From Abyssibacter profundi (GTDB taxonomy: Bacteria > Pseudomonadota > Gammaproteobacteria > Nevskiales > OUC007), in assembly GCF_003151135.1 (NCBI RefSeq), contig NZ_QEQK01000002.1:62001-126000 (forward strand): 64,000 nucleotides of DNA. The letters are read 5' to 3'. Numbering within the stretch: position 1 is the first letter of the stretch; each line of letters opens with the position of its first letter. Positions 34,252-42,766 of this stretch are shown here, piece by piece. Position numbers and translations under genes: made by a program. Under the pieces are notes generated by a model. It made no database searches, was not told where the DNA came from, and saw only the letters and a list, made by a program, of their open reading frames with translations.

Positions 34252-35043
34252 ATGGCGTCCATGACGGAATGGACCGAAGCGCAGCAAGACGCAGTAGACA
34301 AGGCGGCTGCTTGGCTCGCCTGCGCCCGACGTGTGCTGGCGATTACCGGGGCAGGGATGTCGGCCGAATCCGGCCTGCCCACTTATCGTGGCGTCGGCGG
34401 CCTGTACGAGGAGGCCGATGGCGAAGACGGGCTGCCCGTAGAAGTCGCGCTCTCCGGTGAGCGCTTTGCTGCCGAACCTTGGCGGACCTGGCGACATCTG
34501 CGGCAGATCGAGTCCGCCTGCCGGGGCGCCCGGCCGCATGCCGGTCACCATGTGCTGGCAGCCTGGCAGGATCGTTTCGAGCTCACGGTGCTGACCCAGA
34601 ATATCGACGGCTTTCATGGCGCAGCGGGGAGCCGGCAGCTCATCGAAATGCACGGCAACATGCACCGCCTCGTTTGTACGGTCTGTGCCTGGTCCCAGAC
34701 CGTGGATCACTATGGGGAATTGGCTGACGACAGCCCGTGCTGTCCCGACTGCGCTGCCGTGATCCGGCCGGCGGTGGTGCTGTTCGGCGAGATGCTGCCA
34801 ACGGCGGCGCTGGAGCAATACGATCAGGTCATGGCCTCTCGGCCTGATGTGGTGCTGTCAATTGGTACGACCAGCGTATTTCCCTACATCGCGGCGCCGG
34901 TGCACTGGTGTCGTCAATGGGGCGGACGCAGCATCGAGATCAACCCGAGTCGCACGGAGGTGTCCGATGCCGTGGATGTGTGCATTCGCGCACCCGCTGC
35001 AAAGGTGCTTCAGGCCCTGGATGCGGCGTTGACGGCTGGCTAG
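34252..35043 (+). CDS. Sir2 family NAD-dependent protein deacylase
   Basis: A 263-residue sirtuin. NAD-binding motifs are ITGAGMSAESGLPTYRG, TQNIDGFHGAAG and IGTTSVFPY. The catalytic His is in LIEMHGNMHR. The zinc module has CTVC and, about 30 residues on, CCPDC. It removes acetyl or other acyl groups from lysines using NAD+. The Tyr/Arg pair that marks SIRT5-like desuccinylases (Y-x2-R) is not evident around WRTWRHLRQIE. Start could be the ATG at 34252 or 34261. The gene is divergent from the TetR gene, which may regulate it. Confidence 0.92.
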   Translation: MASMTEWTEAQQDAVDKAAAWLACARRVLAITGAGMSAESGLPTYRGVGGLYEEADGEDGLPVEVALSGERFAAEPWRTWRHLRQIESACRGARPHAGHHVLAAWQDRFELTVLTQNIDGFHGAAGSRQLIEMHGNMHRLVCTVCAWSQTVDHYGELADDSPCCPDCAAVIRPAVVLFGEMLPTAALEQYDQVMASRPDVVLSIGTTSVFPYIAAPVHWCRQWGGRSIEINPSRTEVSDAVDVCIRAPAAKVLQALDAALTAG

Positions 35044-35047
35044 CGCA

Positions 35048-35596
35048 TTAATCCGGGGTGTCAGCGCTGGTCGGGGCATCGCCGGCGGATGGCTTCACGC
35101 CTTGTCCGTCTTCCGGCAGCACGATGCGCGGGCCGACGTTGCGTTTGACCTCGGCGGCATTGAATACGTAGCCATCATCGGTTGTGGGCGCGGCCTGCAA
35201 CATTTTGAACTGTGCGCCGGCCTCGAATCGGCTGCTGCCCTTGATGGTGCTGATGCGCGTGCCGAAGATCAGCGGATAGCTGTACACACCGTGCCCGGCG
35301 GAGACGATGACTGACTGATCGTCCTCAATTTCTTCCACCTGCTGATCAAGCATGCGAAAATGCGTATAGCCATTGGCGAGCGTTAGCTCCGCGGCCCGGA
35401 ACAGCAGATAGTTCTGCACGGTGTCACGGTCGGTCACGTCGTTGCCGGAAAAGCGCACGCGGTACCGATCAGACTCCAGGCGCTGCTCGCTATAGCCGTA
35501 GCGGCTATCGCCTTTGGCCTTGTAGGGTGTGGGCTGCAGTACGCAGGCACCCAGCAGCAGCGTTACGATGGTCAGGCAGGCAAGACGATTGATCAT
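35048..35596 (-). CDS. CC0125/CC1285-type lipoprotein
   Basis: A 182-residue lipoprotein: signal peptide with lipobox LGAC (Cys about 18). The conserved start of the mature domain is GYSEQRLESDRYRVRFSGN, followed by YLLFRAAELTLANGYTHF. This pattern is shared by a family of proteobacterial lipoproteins of unknown function first named from Caulobacter. The ATG at 35596 is the start that gives a proper signal peptide; an ATG at 35644 is in frame. It is convergent with the sirtuin gene, 4 bp apart, and divergent from the next envelope gene. Confidence 0.78.
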   Translation of the reverse strand: MINRLACLTIVTLLLGACVLQPTPYKAKGDSRYGYSEQRLESDRYRVRFSGNDVTDRDTVQNYLLFRAAELTLANGYTHFRMLDQQVEEIEDDQSVIVSAGHGVYSYPLIFGTRISTIKGSSRFEAGAQFKMLQAAPTTDDGYVFNAAEVKRNVGPRIVLPEDGQGVKPSAGDAPTSADTPD

Positions 35597-35671
35597 GTGG
35601 GAAGACGTTGCGTCGGTTCTTGGCGTTAGACCGAACCAATACATTCAAGTTCGAACCAACATGGGGTTTCA

Positions 35672-36307
35672 ATGAGCACTCGAATCATATCCAAATCGAC
35701 GCTGCTGCCGCTGGCAGTGGTGCTGGGCAGCGGCCTGGCCTCGACGGCTGCCGCACAGGATGCGGACGAGCGTATCGGCGGCAGCGATCAGCCGTTCTAC
35801 AGCGGCACCAGCTTCATCTCGGTCGATCCTGGGCTGGACAACCTCGATGCCGCCTATGGCCTGGCCCAGACCGTCGGTATCCGCGTCCCCGGCGTGTCCT
35901 GGCTGGGTTTTGAGCTGGATCTCGGGTTCACGTTGTTCGGAGGTGAGAACTCCGGTTCCACGACCACCGCGGGTGGCGGCGGTGGCGGTGGTGGCCTGAT
36001 CGGTGGTGGCGGCGGTGACGAACAGCAGAACACCACGTCGTCCGACGATGACTTCCAGGCCATTACCTATGGCCTGTTCAGTGCCTTCCGGACCCCAGGT
36101 CGCTTTTTTGTCGGCACGCGCCTGGGTGTGGCTGGTTTCAGCACCAACATCGAAGAACTGGACGAAGACAACACCGGCTTTGCCTATAGCCTGCAGGCGG
36201 GTTACCGCTGGAGCGAGGCCAGCCACAACCTGATCCAGTTCGAGTACCTCGAGTACGATAACGACGTCGAATACATGGCGATTACCGCCTACTACGCCAT
36301 CGACTAA
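35672..36307 (+). CDS. Small outer-membrane beta-barrel-like protein with polyglycine loop
   Basis: A 211-residue exported protein with signal peptide cleavage near TAAAQD (about 29). Alternating hydrophobic strands (SWLGFELDLGFTLFG, FFVGTRLGVAGF, GFAYSLQAGYRWS, MAITAYYAI) suggest an eight-stranded porin-like barrel. Residues 101-115 are almost all glycine, followed by an Asp/Gln/Thr-rich stretch, probably a surface loop. The underlying GGN-repeat DNA could slip. It precedes the ExbD gene by 11 bp and may be co-transcribed with it. Function unknown. Confidence 0.72.
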   Translation: MSTRIISKSTLLPLAVVLGSGLASTAAAQDADERIGGSDQPFYSGTSFISVDPGLDNLDAAYGLAQTVGIRVPGVSWLGFELDLGFTLFGGENSGSTTTAGGGGGGGGLIGGGGGDEQQNTTSSDDDFQAITYGLFSAFRTPGRFFVGTRLGVAGFSTNIEELDEDNTGFAYSLQAGYRWSEASHNLIQFEYLEYDNDVEYMAITAYYAID

Positions 36308-36318
36308 TCGAGGTCTGA

Positions 36319-36780
36319 ATGAACCTGCAGGATGCCGGCCCGTCGTCTTCGCTGCCCCCGTTCGAGACGGGGCAGCGGGAGCGTGTCCGGATCAGCCTGA
36401 CGCCGCTGATTGACGTGGTGTTCATCCTGCTGGTGTTCTTCATGCTGGCGTCCAGCTATGTGCAATGGGGCGCCATCAACCTGATGTCGGGCAGCGATCT
36501 GGCTTCCGACACCGGCAACCGGCCCACGCTGACGTTGTCCCTCGGCGCCGATGGCGTGCTGAGAGACTCCGCCGGCGTGGCCTTTTCGTCACAGGCCGAC
36601 CGGTTGCTGGATGGGGTTATGGCCCGGCTGGATGGCCAGCGCGGCCCGGTTGTGGTGGCACCTGGCGACGCCGTATCGCTACAGACGGTGGTGTCGGCGC
36701 TGGATCAGCTGACCCTGGCCGGCGTGACGCCGCTGTCCATGGCGCGCGAAGACACGCTGACGGACGACATCACGCCCTAG
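36319..36780 (+). CDS. ExbD/TolR family biopolymer transport protein (first copy)
   Basis: A 153-residue protein with one N-terminal transmembrane helix carrying the proton-relay Asp: LTPLIDVVFILLVFFML. A periplasmic domain of about 90 residues follows. ExbD proteins work with an ExbB/TolQ channel to energise TonB or Tol-type processes. No ExbB, TonB or TonB-dependent receptor gene is in the window. A second, different ExbD lies at 42283, after the mutasome genes. Confidence 0.88.
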   Translation: MNLQDAGPSSSLPPFETGQRERVRISLTPLIDVVFILLVFFMLASSYVQWGAINLMSGSDLASDTGNRPTLTLSLGADGVLRDSAGVAFSSQADRLLDGVMARLDGQRGPVVVAPGDAVSLQTVVSALDQLTLAGVTPLSMAREDTLTDDITP

Positions 36781-36881
36781 TTCCCGCGCGTTCGCGCATC
36801 CTCACCGCCTGAATCACCGTTCATCGTCTGTCCGGCGCGGCTTTGCTATGCGCGAGGGACAAGTCGGGCCCGTCTGGTAAA

Positions 36882-36897
36882 CTGTAAAAATAAACAG
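36882..36897 (+). promoter_or_regulatory. LexA (SOS) box upstream of imuA
   Basis: CTGTAAAAATAAACAG matches the gammaproteobacterial LexA consensus CTG-N10-CAG, here CTGT-N8-ACAG, with an AT-rich centre. It ends 7 nt before the imuA ATG. TAAACT (36878-36883) could be the -10 element, so LexA would cover the transcription start. The leader would be very short with no visible Shine-Dalgarno site. Confidence 0.9.
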
Positions 36898-36904
36898 TCT
36901 TACC

Positions 36905-37534
36905 ATGACCCAGCCCATCGACACGCGCCTGCAAGCCCTGCTGCAATCAGAGCCCGCCCTGTGGCGGGGACAGCAGCGTCATGCCGATCACCGGGCTTTT
37001 CAGTCCACGGGATACCGCGCATTGGACGCGGTACTGCCCGGTCAGGGATGGCCTGTGGCCGGGGTGGTCGAGGTGGTGACCCGAACGGATCAGGCGCCGC
37101 CGCTGCGACCCTTTGTGCCGCTGATGGCGCGCTGCACCCAGGCCGGGCAGACCGTGTTGCTGGTGGATCCACCGCCTGCTCTGGTGCCCTTTGCCCCGGC
37201 CTGGCAGCAGGCCGGGGTTGCGTTGTCCACGCTGTTCACGGTCCAGGCCCAGACCCACAAGCAGGCCTGGTGGGTGATGGAAACCGCCTTGCGCGCCACG
37301 GCCTGCGCGCTGGTGCTGCTCTGGCCCTGTGCTCGGGGTGGTCGGCTGGGCGTGGCAACGGTGCGGCGCTGGCAGGTGGCCGCGGCAGCCGGTTCCACGC
37401 TGGGCGTGTTGTTCGTGCCGGAGTCCATGCAGGGTCAGGCCAGCAACGTGCATCTGCGCCTGCGTATGCAAGGGCAACAACTGACCGTGCTGAAAGCCCG
37501 GGGCATGCACGACTGTCCGCAGGTTTCGCTGTGA
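36905..37534 (+). CDS. imuA: Translesion synthesis accessory protein ImuA
   Basis: A 209-residue RecA-like protein of the mutasome. Conserved parts are the N-terminal WRGQQ, the segment STGYRALDAVLPGQGWPVAGVVEV, and RPFVPLMARCTQAGQTVLLV. It works with ImuB and DnaE2 in SOS-induced mutagenesis. Its stop overlaps the imuB GTG (GTGA). It is the first gene after the LexA box, which makes the three-gene operon DNA-damage inducible. Confidence 0.92.
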   Translation: MTQPIDTRLQALLQSEPALWRGQQRHADHRAFQSTGYRALDAVLPGQGWPVAGVVEVVTRTDQAPPLRPFVPLMARCTQAGQTVLLVDPPPALVPFAPAWQQAGVALSTLFTVQAQTHKQAWWVMETALRATACALVLLWPCARGGRLGVATVRRWQVAAAAGSTLGVLFVPESMQGQASNVHLRLRMQGQQLTVLKARGMHDCPQVSL

Positions 37535-39123
37535 GTGCAGGGGCCCAGGTCCAGGTGGACTGGCTGGCCGAGCCGGCCGGCGCGGGCGTGGCCGATGCCC
37601 GGCCATCGACCCCCATCCCGTCGAAGGCCGCCGAAGGGTCGGCGCCCGTCCAGTCATCACCGGCGACATCAGCCGGCAAGCTCTGGCTTTGCCTGCAGTT
37701 TTCCGATCTGCCGCTGGAGGTGCAGCCGGAGTATGACCCGCGGACGCCTCTGGCCGTGACGACGGTCGTGCGGCAGCGGGTGGTCGTGATGGCCGTATCG
37801 CCTGCAGCGCGGGCCTGCGGGGTGGAACCGGGTTTGCACCCGGCGGCGGCACAGGCGATGTGTCCTGAGTTGCGGTTGGAGCGTCGTGATGAGCCGGCCG
37901 AGGCCCGCCGGCTGGATGCGTTGGCGCGCTGGGCCATGCGGTGGTCATCCTGGATTTCGGTGTCCACACCGGATCGCCTGTTGCTGGAGGTTGGCGGCAG
38001 TCGCCGCTTGTTCGGGGGGCTGCAGGCCCTGCAGCAACGGGTGGTCGATGAACTGAGCGGGCAGGGGCATGCGGTGCAAACGGCCATGGCCCGGTCGGCG
38101 CGGGCGGCCGCCTGGTTGGCGCCCTGGGTGTCCGGGGCCGTGGCCGAGGACGAGGACGCCACACGACGTCTGCTGGCCGCGTTGCCGGTGGAGGCGCTAG
38201 GCCTGCCGTCCAAGGGGCAGACACGTCTGCAGCGGGCGGGTTTGCACCATCTGGGACAGCTGATGCGGCTGCCGCGAGATGGTCTGGCACGGCGCTATGG
38301 GGCCGGTGTGCTGCGCGAGCTGGACGAGGCACTGGGTCAGCGGCCCGAGGCCATGCCACGGTTCTCGCCGCCGGAGCGGTTCGTCGCTGAACTGGAACTG
38401 CCCATGCCCGAGTCGGCCACGCCGCGTCTGCGGGCCGCCGCCGAGCATCTCATCGAGCAGCTGGTGCGCTATCTGCGTGGACATGATGCGGCCGTGGATT
38501 GCCTGCGTCTGCGGCTTTTCCACGAGCGACAGCCCGCGAGCCGACTCGACATCGGCCTGGCCATGGCTGGTCGTGACCCGGTGCGAATCGGCCGTGTACT
38601 GGCCGAACACCTGGATCGACTCGGCCTGCCCGAGCCTGTACGCAGCCTGCGCCTGGAGGCGCCGCGCATTGTGTCGCTGGCCGCCGGTACACAGGACTGG
38701 CTGGACAGCCGTGGCGATGATGACTGGCTGGCCACGCTGGAGCTTTGGCAAAGCCGGCTTGGCGCCAAGGCCGTACAGGGTCTGTCTGCCCGGGCCGATT
38801 ACCGCCCCGAGGCGGCCTGGGTCCAGCATCCGCCCGGTGCGGTGAACGCGGCCTGCCCGCCTGTGACGGCACCGCGGCCGATGTGGCTGCTGCGCGAACC
38901 CCAAGCCATGGTCGTGCGTCATCATCAGCCGACATACAACGGCCCGCTGATTCGCGAGTCCGGTCCGGAACGAATCGAGCAGGGCTGGTGGGACACGACC
39001 AGCGACCAGGGCGGTGACATCTGCCGGGACTACTACGTCATGCGTGACCGTTTCGGCGCGCGCCTATGGGTCTTCCAGGATCGACAACGTCTGGGCTGGT
39101 GGCTACACGGCCATTTCGCATGA
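37531..39123 (+). CDS. imuB: Y-family polymerase-like protein ImuB
   Basis: A 530-residue protein. The Y-family fold is recognisable (LWLCLQFSDLPLEV, VTTVVRQRVVVMAVSPAAR, WISVSTPDRLLLEVGGSRRLFGG). The acidic catalytic residues of true Y-family polymerases are not in their usual places, as is known for ImuB, which acts as a scaffold linking the beta clamp, ImuA and DnaE2. A helix-hairpin region and a little-finger-like region follow. Start: the frame is open upstream inside imuA, but GTG 37531 overlaps the imuA stop; the first 50 residues are Pro/Ala-rich before the conserved domain at KLWLCLQF. Confidence 0.91.
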   Translation: MSAGAQVQVDWLAEPAGAGVADARPSTPIPSKAAEGSAPVQSSPATSAGKLWLCLQFSDLPLEVQPEYDPRTPLAVTTVVRQRVVVMAVSPAARACGVEPGLHPAAAQAMCPELRLERRDEPAEARRLDALARWAMRWSSWISVSTPDRLLLEVGGSRRLFGGLQALQQRVVDELSGQGHAVQTAMARSARAAAWLAPWVSGAVAEDEDATRRLLAALPVEALGLPSKGQTRLQRAGLHHLGQLMRLPRDGLARRYGAGVLRELDEALGQRPEAMPRFSPPERFVAELELPMPESATPRLRAAAEHLIEQLVRYLRGHDAAVDCLRLRLFHERQPASRLDIGLAMAGRDPVRIGRVLAEHLDRLGLPEPVRSLRLEAPRIVSLAAGTQDWLDSRGDDDWLATLELWQSRLGAKAVQGLSARADYRPEAAWVQHPPGAVNAACPPVTAPRPMWLLREPQAMVVRHHQPTYNGPLIRESGPERIEQGWWDTTSDQGGDICRDYYVMRDRFGARLWVFQDRQRLGWWLHGHFA

Positions 39124-42100
39124 AGGCCCAGCCGGTGGACTATGCCGAGCTGCACTGCCTGAGCAATTTCACGTTTCTGCGTGGCGCCTCGCATCCACAG
39201 GAGCTGGTCGAGCGGGCGGCGGATCTGGGCTATACGGCGTTGGCGTTGACCGACGAATGCTCGGTGGCCGGCGTGGTGCGGGCACATGAGGCGGCCAGTG
39301 AGCGGGGCCTGCCGCTGATCATCGGTGCCGAGTTCACGACCGTTCAGGAGCATCGCCTGGTGCTGCTGGCCACCGACCGGGCAGGCTATGGACAGCTGTG
39401 CCAACTCATCACGCTGGCGCGAGGCCGCCGTGCCAAGGGTGACTACGCGCTGGAGTTGAACGACCTGCTCACCGAGCCGCTGGATGGATGCCTGCTGCTA
39501 TGGCTGGACGGTGATGAGGCCGACTTGCAGGGACTGGCGCAGCGGTTTGCAGGGCGAACCTGGTTGGTGGCCGAGTTGTTCGCCACGGCGGATCGTGAGC
39601 AGCGTTTGGCAGATTGGCAGGCCCAGGCGCAGCGCTTGGGTCTGCCTGTGGTCGCGGCAGGTGATGTGCATATGCATGCCCGGGGGCGCCGCGCCCTGCA
39701 GGACACCCTGACGGCGATTCGTTTGGGTCGGCCCATTGCCGAACTGGGATATGCCTTGTTTCCCAATGGCGAGCGACATCTGCGCCCGCTGGCCAGCCTG
39801 CAGGCGCTATATCCACCCGAGTGGTTGGCCGAAACGCAGGCCGTTGCCCGGCGCTGCCGGTTTCATCTCACCGAGCTGCGTTATGAGTATCCGCATGAGT
39901 TGATCCCGTCCGGTCATACCCCCAGCTCCTGGCTACGCAGTCTGGTGGAGCAGGGCGCGCGGCGCTTATATCCATCGGGGGTGCCGGGGGCGGTTCAGCA
40001 GCAAATCGATCATGAGCTGGCGTTGATCGCTGAACTGGCATACGAGTTCTTCTTCCTGACGGTGGAAGACATCGTCCGGTGGGCGCGGACGCAGGGCATT
40101 CTGTGCCAGGGGCGGGGATCGGCGGCCAATTCCACGGTGTGCTATTGCCTGGGGATTACAGCGGTGAACCCGGCTGAGCAAAGCCTGTTGTTCGAGCGCT
40201 TCGTCTCCAAGGACCGGGGGGAGCCGCCCGATATCGATGTGGATTTCGAGCATCAGCGGCGCGAGGAGGTCATCCAATACATTTATCGCAAGTATGGGCG
40301 GGACCGGGCAGCGCTGGCTGCCACGGTGATTTCGTACCGGCCGAAGTCAGCGATTCGCGACGTGGGCAAGGCGCTGGGGCTGACGCTGGACCAGGTCGAT
40401 GCCCTGACCAAGACCCTGACCTGGTGGGATAGCAGCGAAGAATTGCCGGCGCGAATTCGCGAGGTGGGGTTGGACCCGGACGCGCCGGTCATCCAGCGCC
40501 TGATCGTGCTGGTCCGCGAGCTGATCCGCTTTCCCCGCCATTTATCTCAGCATGTCGGCGGTTTTGTGATCAGTCAGGGGCCGGTGTCTGCGTTGTGCCC
40601 CATCGAACCGGCGTCCATGGCCGGGCGCAGCGTGATTCAGTGGGACAAGGACGACCTGGAAAGCCTGGGCATGCTTAAGGTCGATGTGCTGGCACTGGGC
40701 ATGCTGACGGCGATTCGCAAATGTTTTGACCTGATCGAGGGTTGGACCGGCGAACGCCTGCAGCTGGCCACGATTCCACGCGACGATTCCGACACCTACG
40801 CCATGATCCAGCGTGCCGACACCATCGGCGTCTTCCAGATCGAATCGCGGGCGCAGATGAGCATGCTGCCCCGGCTCAAACCCGCCAATCTTTATGACCT
40901 GACCATCCAGGTGGCCATCGTCCGACCCGGGCCCATCCAGGGGGATATGGTCCACCCCTACCTGGCGCGGCGCGCCGGTCGCGAGCCTGTGCGCTACCCC
41001 AGTCAGGCCGTGCGCGACGTGCTCAAACGGACCCTGGGCGTCCCCATCTTCCAGGAACAGGTCATGCAGCTGGCCATGGTGGCAGCCGGCTTTACCGCCG
41101 GGGAGGCCGACCAGCTGCGACGGGCCATGGCGGCCTGGAAGCGCAAGGGTGGCTTGGAACCCTTCGAGGTCAAGCTCAAGGCCGGGATGGCCCAGCGAGG
41201 ATACAGCCCCGAGTTTGCCGATCGGATCTACCAGCAGATTCTGGGCTTTGGCGACTACGGGTTCCCAGAATCCCATGCGGCCAGCTTTGCACTGCTGGCC
41301 TATGCATCGTCCTGGCTGAAGTGCCATCACCCGGCCGCCTTTACCGCTGCGCTGCTCAACAGCCTGCCAATGGGGTTTTACGCACCGGCTCAGCTCATCG
41401 GCGATGCGCGTCGACATGGCGTCGAGATCCGGCCTGTGGATGTGTTGTTTTCCGAGGTCGAATCGACGCTGGAATCCGGCCCGCAGGGGGTGCCGGCCAT
41501 TCGTCTGGGCCTACATCGCATCAAGGGGATGGATCTGGCCGTGGCTGCACGCATTGTCCAATGGCGTCGGCAATTGCCAGCCGGCCAGCCTGCGCGCGGC
41601 GCCGAGGCGCTACGGCAGGGTTTGATGCAGATTGCCGGCCTGGGCCGCGAGCAGATGGAAGCCCTGGCGGCGGCCGGGGCGCTGCAAAGCCTGTCCGGCC
41701 ACCGGCATCGGGCCTACTGGGACGCCGCGGGGGTGGAGGCTCCGACACCGCTGCTGGGGCGGCCACAGTTTGCCGAGGGCCAGCCCCTGCTCAGTGCGCC
41801 CACCGAAGGCGAGGATCTGCTGGCCGATTACGCCAGCCTGCGTTTCACACTGGGCCGCCATCCGCTGGCGCTGCTGCGGTCACGGCTGGATGCACATGGG
41901 GCGATCTGCGCCCGCCGTCTGCGCGAGCTGCAAACCGGTCGCCCGGTGTGTGTCAGCGGTCTGGTCACAGGACGTCAACGGCCGGGGACCGCCTCCGGTG
42001 TGATCTTCATGACCCTGGAAGACGAGAGCGGCCTGATCAATCTGGTGATCTGGCCCAAGGTGCTGGAGCAGTATCGCAGCGCCGTGCTCCATGCCCAGTT

Positions 42101-42221
42101 GCCGCTGATTCACGGCCATGTCCAGAACGAGGATCAGGTGGTGCACGTCATCGCCCGGCACCTGGAAGACCGGTCCGACTGGTTGGGCGGGCTGGCCGTT
42201 GCCTCGCGGGATTTTCACTGA
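39120..42221 (+). CDS. dnaE2: Error-prone DNA polymerase DnaE2
   Basis: The 1033-residue C-family polymerase of the mutasome. The N-terminal PHP domain begins YAELHCLSNFTFLRGASHP. The polymerase core has CQGRGSAANSTVCYCLGIT, PPDIDVDFEHQRREEVIQYI (the catalytic Asp pair DID and D) and VRPGPIQGDMVHPYL. The C-terminus has an OB-fold (VSGLVTGRQRPGTA) and ends shorter than DnaE1. The ATG overlaps the imuB stop (ATGA). It performs the mutagenic bypass step after DNA damage. Confidence 0.95.
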   Translation: MKAQPVDYAELHCLSNFTFLRGASHPQELVERAADLGYTALALTDECSVAGVVRAHEAASERGLPLIIGAEFTTVQEHRLVLLATDRAGYGQLCQLITLARGRRAKGDYALELNDLLTEPLDGCLLLWLDGDEADLQGLAQRFAGRTWLVAELFATADREQRLADWQAQAQRLGLPVVAAGDVHMHARGRRALQDTLTAIRLGRPIAELGYALFPNGERHLRPLASLQALYPPEWLAETQAVARRCRFHLTELRYEYPHELIPSGHTPSSWLRSLVEQGARRLYPSGVPGAVQQQIDHELALIAELAYEFFFLTVEDIVRWARTQGILCQGRGSAANSTVCYCLGITAVNPAEQSLLFERFVSKDRGEPPDIDVDFEHQRREEVIQYIYRKYGRDRAALAATVISYRPKSAIRDVGKALGLTLDQVDALTKTLTWWDSSEELPARIREVGLDPDAPVIQRLIVLVRELIRFPRHLSQHVGGFVISQGPVSALCPIEPASMAGRSVIQWDKDDLESLGMLKVDVLALGMLTAIRKCFDLIEGWTGERLQLATIPRDDSDTYAMIQRADTIGVFQIESRAQMSMLPRLKPANLYDLTIQVAIVRPGPIQGDMVHPYLARRAGREPVRYPSQAVRDVLKRTLGVPIFQEQVMQLAMVAAGFTAGEADQLRRAMAAWKRKGGLEPFEVKLKAGMAQRGYSPEFADRIYQQILGFGDYGFPESHAASFALLAYASSWLKCHHPAAFTAALLNSLPMGFYAPAQLIGDARRHGVEIRPVDVLFSEVESTLESGPQGVPAIRLGLHRIKGMDLAVAARIVQWRRQLPAGQPARGAEALRQGLMQIAGLGREQMEALAAAGALQSLSGHRHRAYWDAAGVEAPTPLLGRPQFAEGQPLLSAPTEGEDLLADYASLRFTLGRHPLALLRSRLDAHGAICARRLRELQTGRPVCVSGLVTGRQRPGTASGVIFMTLEDESGLINLVIWPKVLEQYRSAVLHAQLPLIHGHVQNEDQVVHVIARHLEDRSDWLGGLAVASRDFH

Positions 42222-42282
42222 CGACGAGGCCATCTCGGCGTTATGATGCGGCCATGAGTCGAACCCTGACAGGCCAGCACCG

Positions 42283-42681
42283 ATGATGGAGTGGGAACAC
42301 ACCCGGCGTCTGGCCCTCACCGACGATCACATGCTGCCACTGATCAACGTGGTCTTCCTGCTGTTGATCTTTTTCATGTTGGTGGGGGCGGTCACGGTGC
42401 CCGAGCGCCTCGACGTGCTGCCGCCATCGTCGGTGTCCTCGTTCCAGCCCAATGAAGTCGGTCTGGAAATCGTGATCGACCAGAGTGGTGATGTGCTGAT
42501 CGACGATGCCGTGGTGACGATGGAGCGGCTGGTCACGGCGCTATCCGGCGACAACCGGCCGGACCGGGTGCGGCTCAAGGCCGATGCCAATCTCAATGCC
42601 AACGGCATTCTCGACGTGCTGGACATTCTGCGCGACGCCGGCGTGGCGCACGTGCAGTTGGTCACGGTCTCCAAGCGCTAG
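42283..42681 (+). CDS. ExbD/TolR family biopolymer transport protein (second copy)
   Basis: A 132-residue protein with the ExbD pattern: N-terminal helix LPLINVVFLLLIFFMLVGAV, followed by a periplasmic domain (DVLIDDAVVTMERLVTAL). The usual proton-relay Asp (LIDVVF in the first copy) is Asn here (LINVVF), as in one member of the paired ExbD1/ExbD2 sets of some bacteria. It lies 61 bp after dnaE2 on the same strand, so it may be read as part of the SOS transcript. A hairpin follows. Confidence 0.87.
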   Translation: MMEWEHTRRLALTDDHMLPLINVVFLLLIFFMLVGAVTVPERLDVLPPSSVSSFQPNEVGLEIVIDQSGDVLIDDAVVTMERLVTALSGDNRPDRVRLKADANLNANGILDVLDILRDAGVAHVQLVTVSKR

Positions 42682-42714
42682 CGCTCGATTCGCGCCGCCG
42701 GGTGGCCGCTTGCA

Positions 42715-42740
42715 AACAGGCCGGCATGCGCCGGCCTGTT
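42715..42740. terminator. Hairpin between exbD and hisI (convergent)
   Basis: A perfect 11-bp stem (42715-42725 with 42730-42740) and a 4-nt loop, 34 bp after the exbD stop and 27 bp before the hisI stop on the other strand. Only short T/A tracts flank it. Confidence 0.65.
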
Positions 42741-42766
42741 GCTCAATACGGCGATGTAACCGCCCG

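Noticed and set aside
36947-38359. 470-codon Pro/Ala-rich minus-strand ORF over imuA-imuB
   Set aside because: It is low-complexity and opposite two well-supported coding genes, and has no domain or ribosome site.
41321-42286. 321-codon + strand ORF inside dnaE2 in another frame
   Set aside because: The dnaE2 frame carries conserved polymerase and OB-fold motifs. This frame is Arg/Gly-rich and has no motif.
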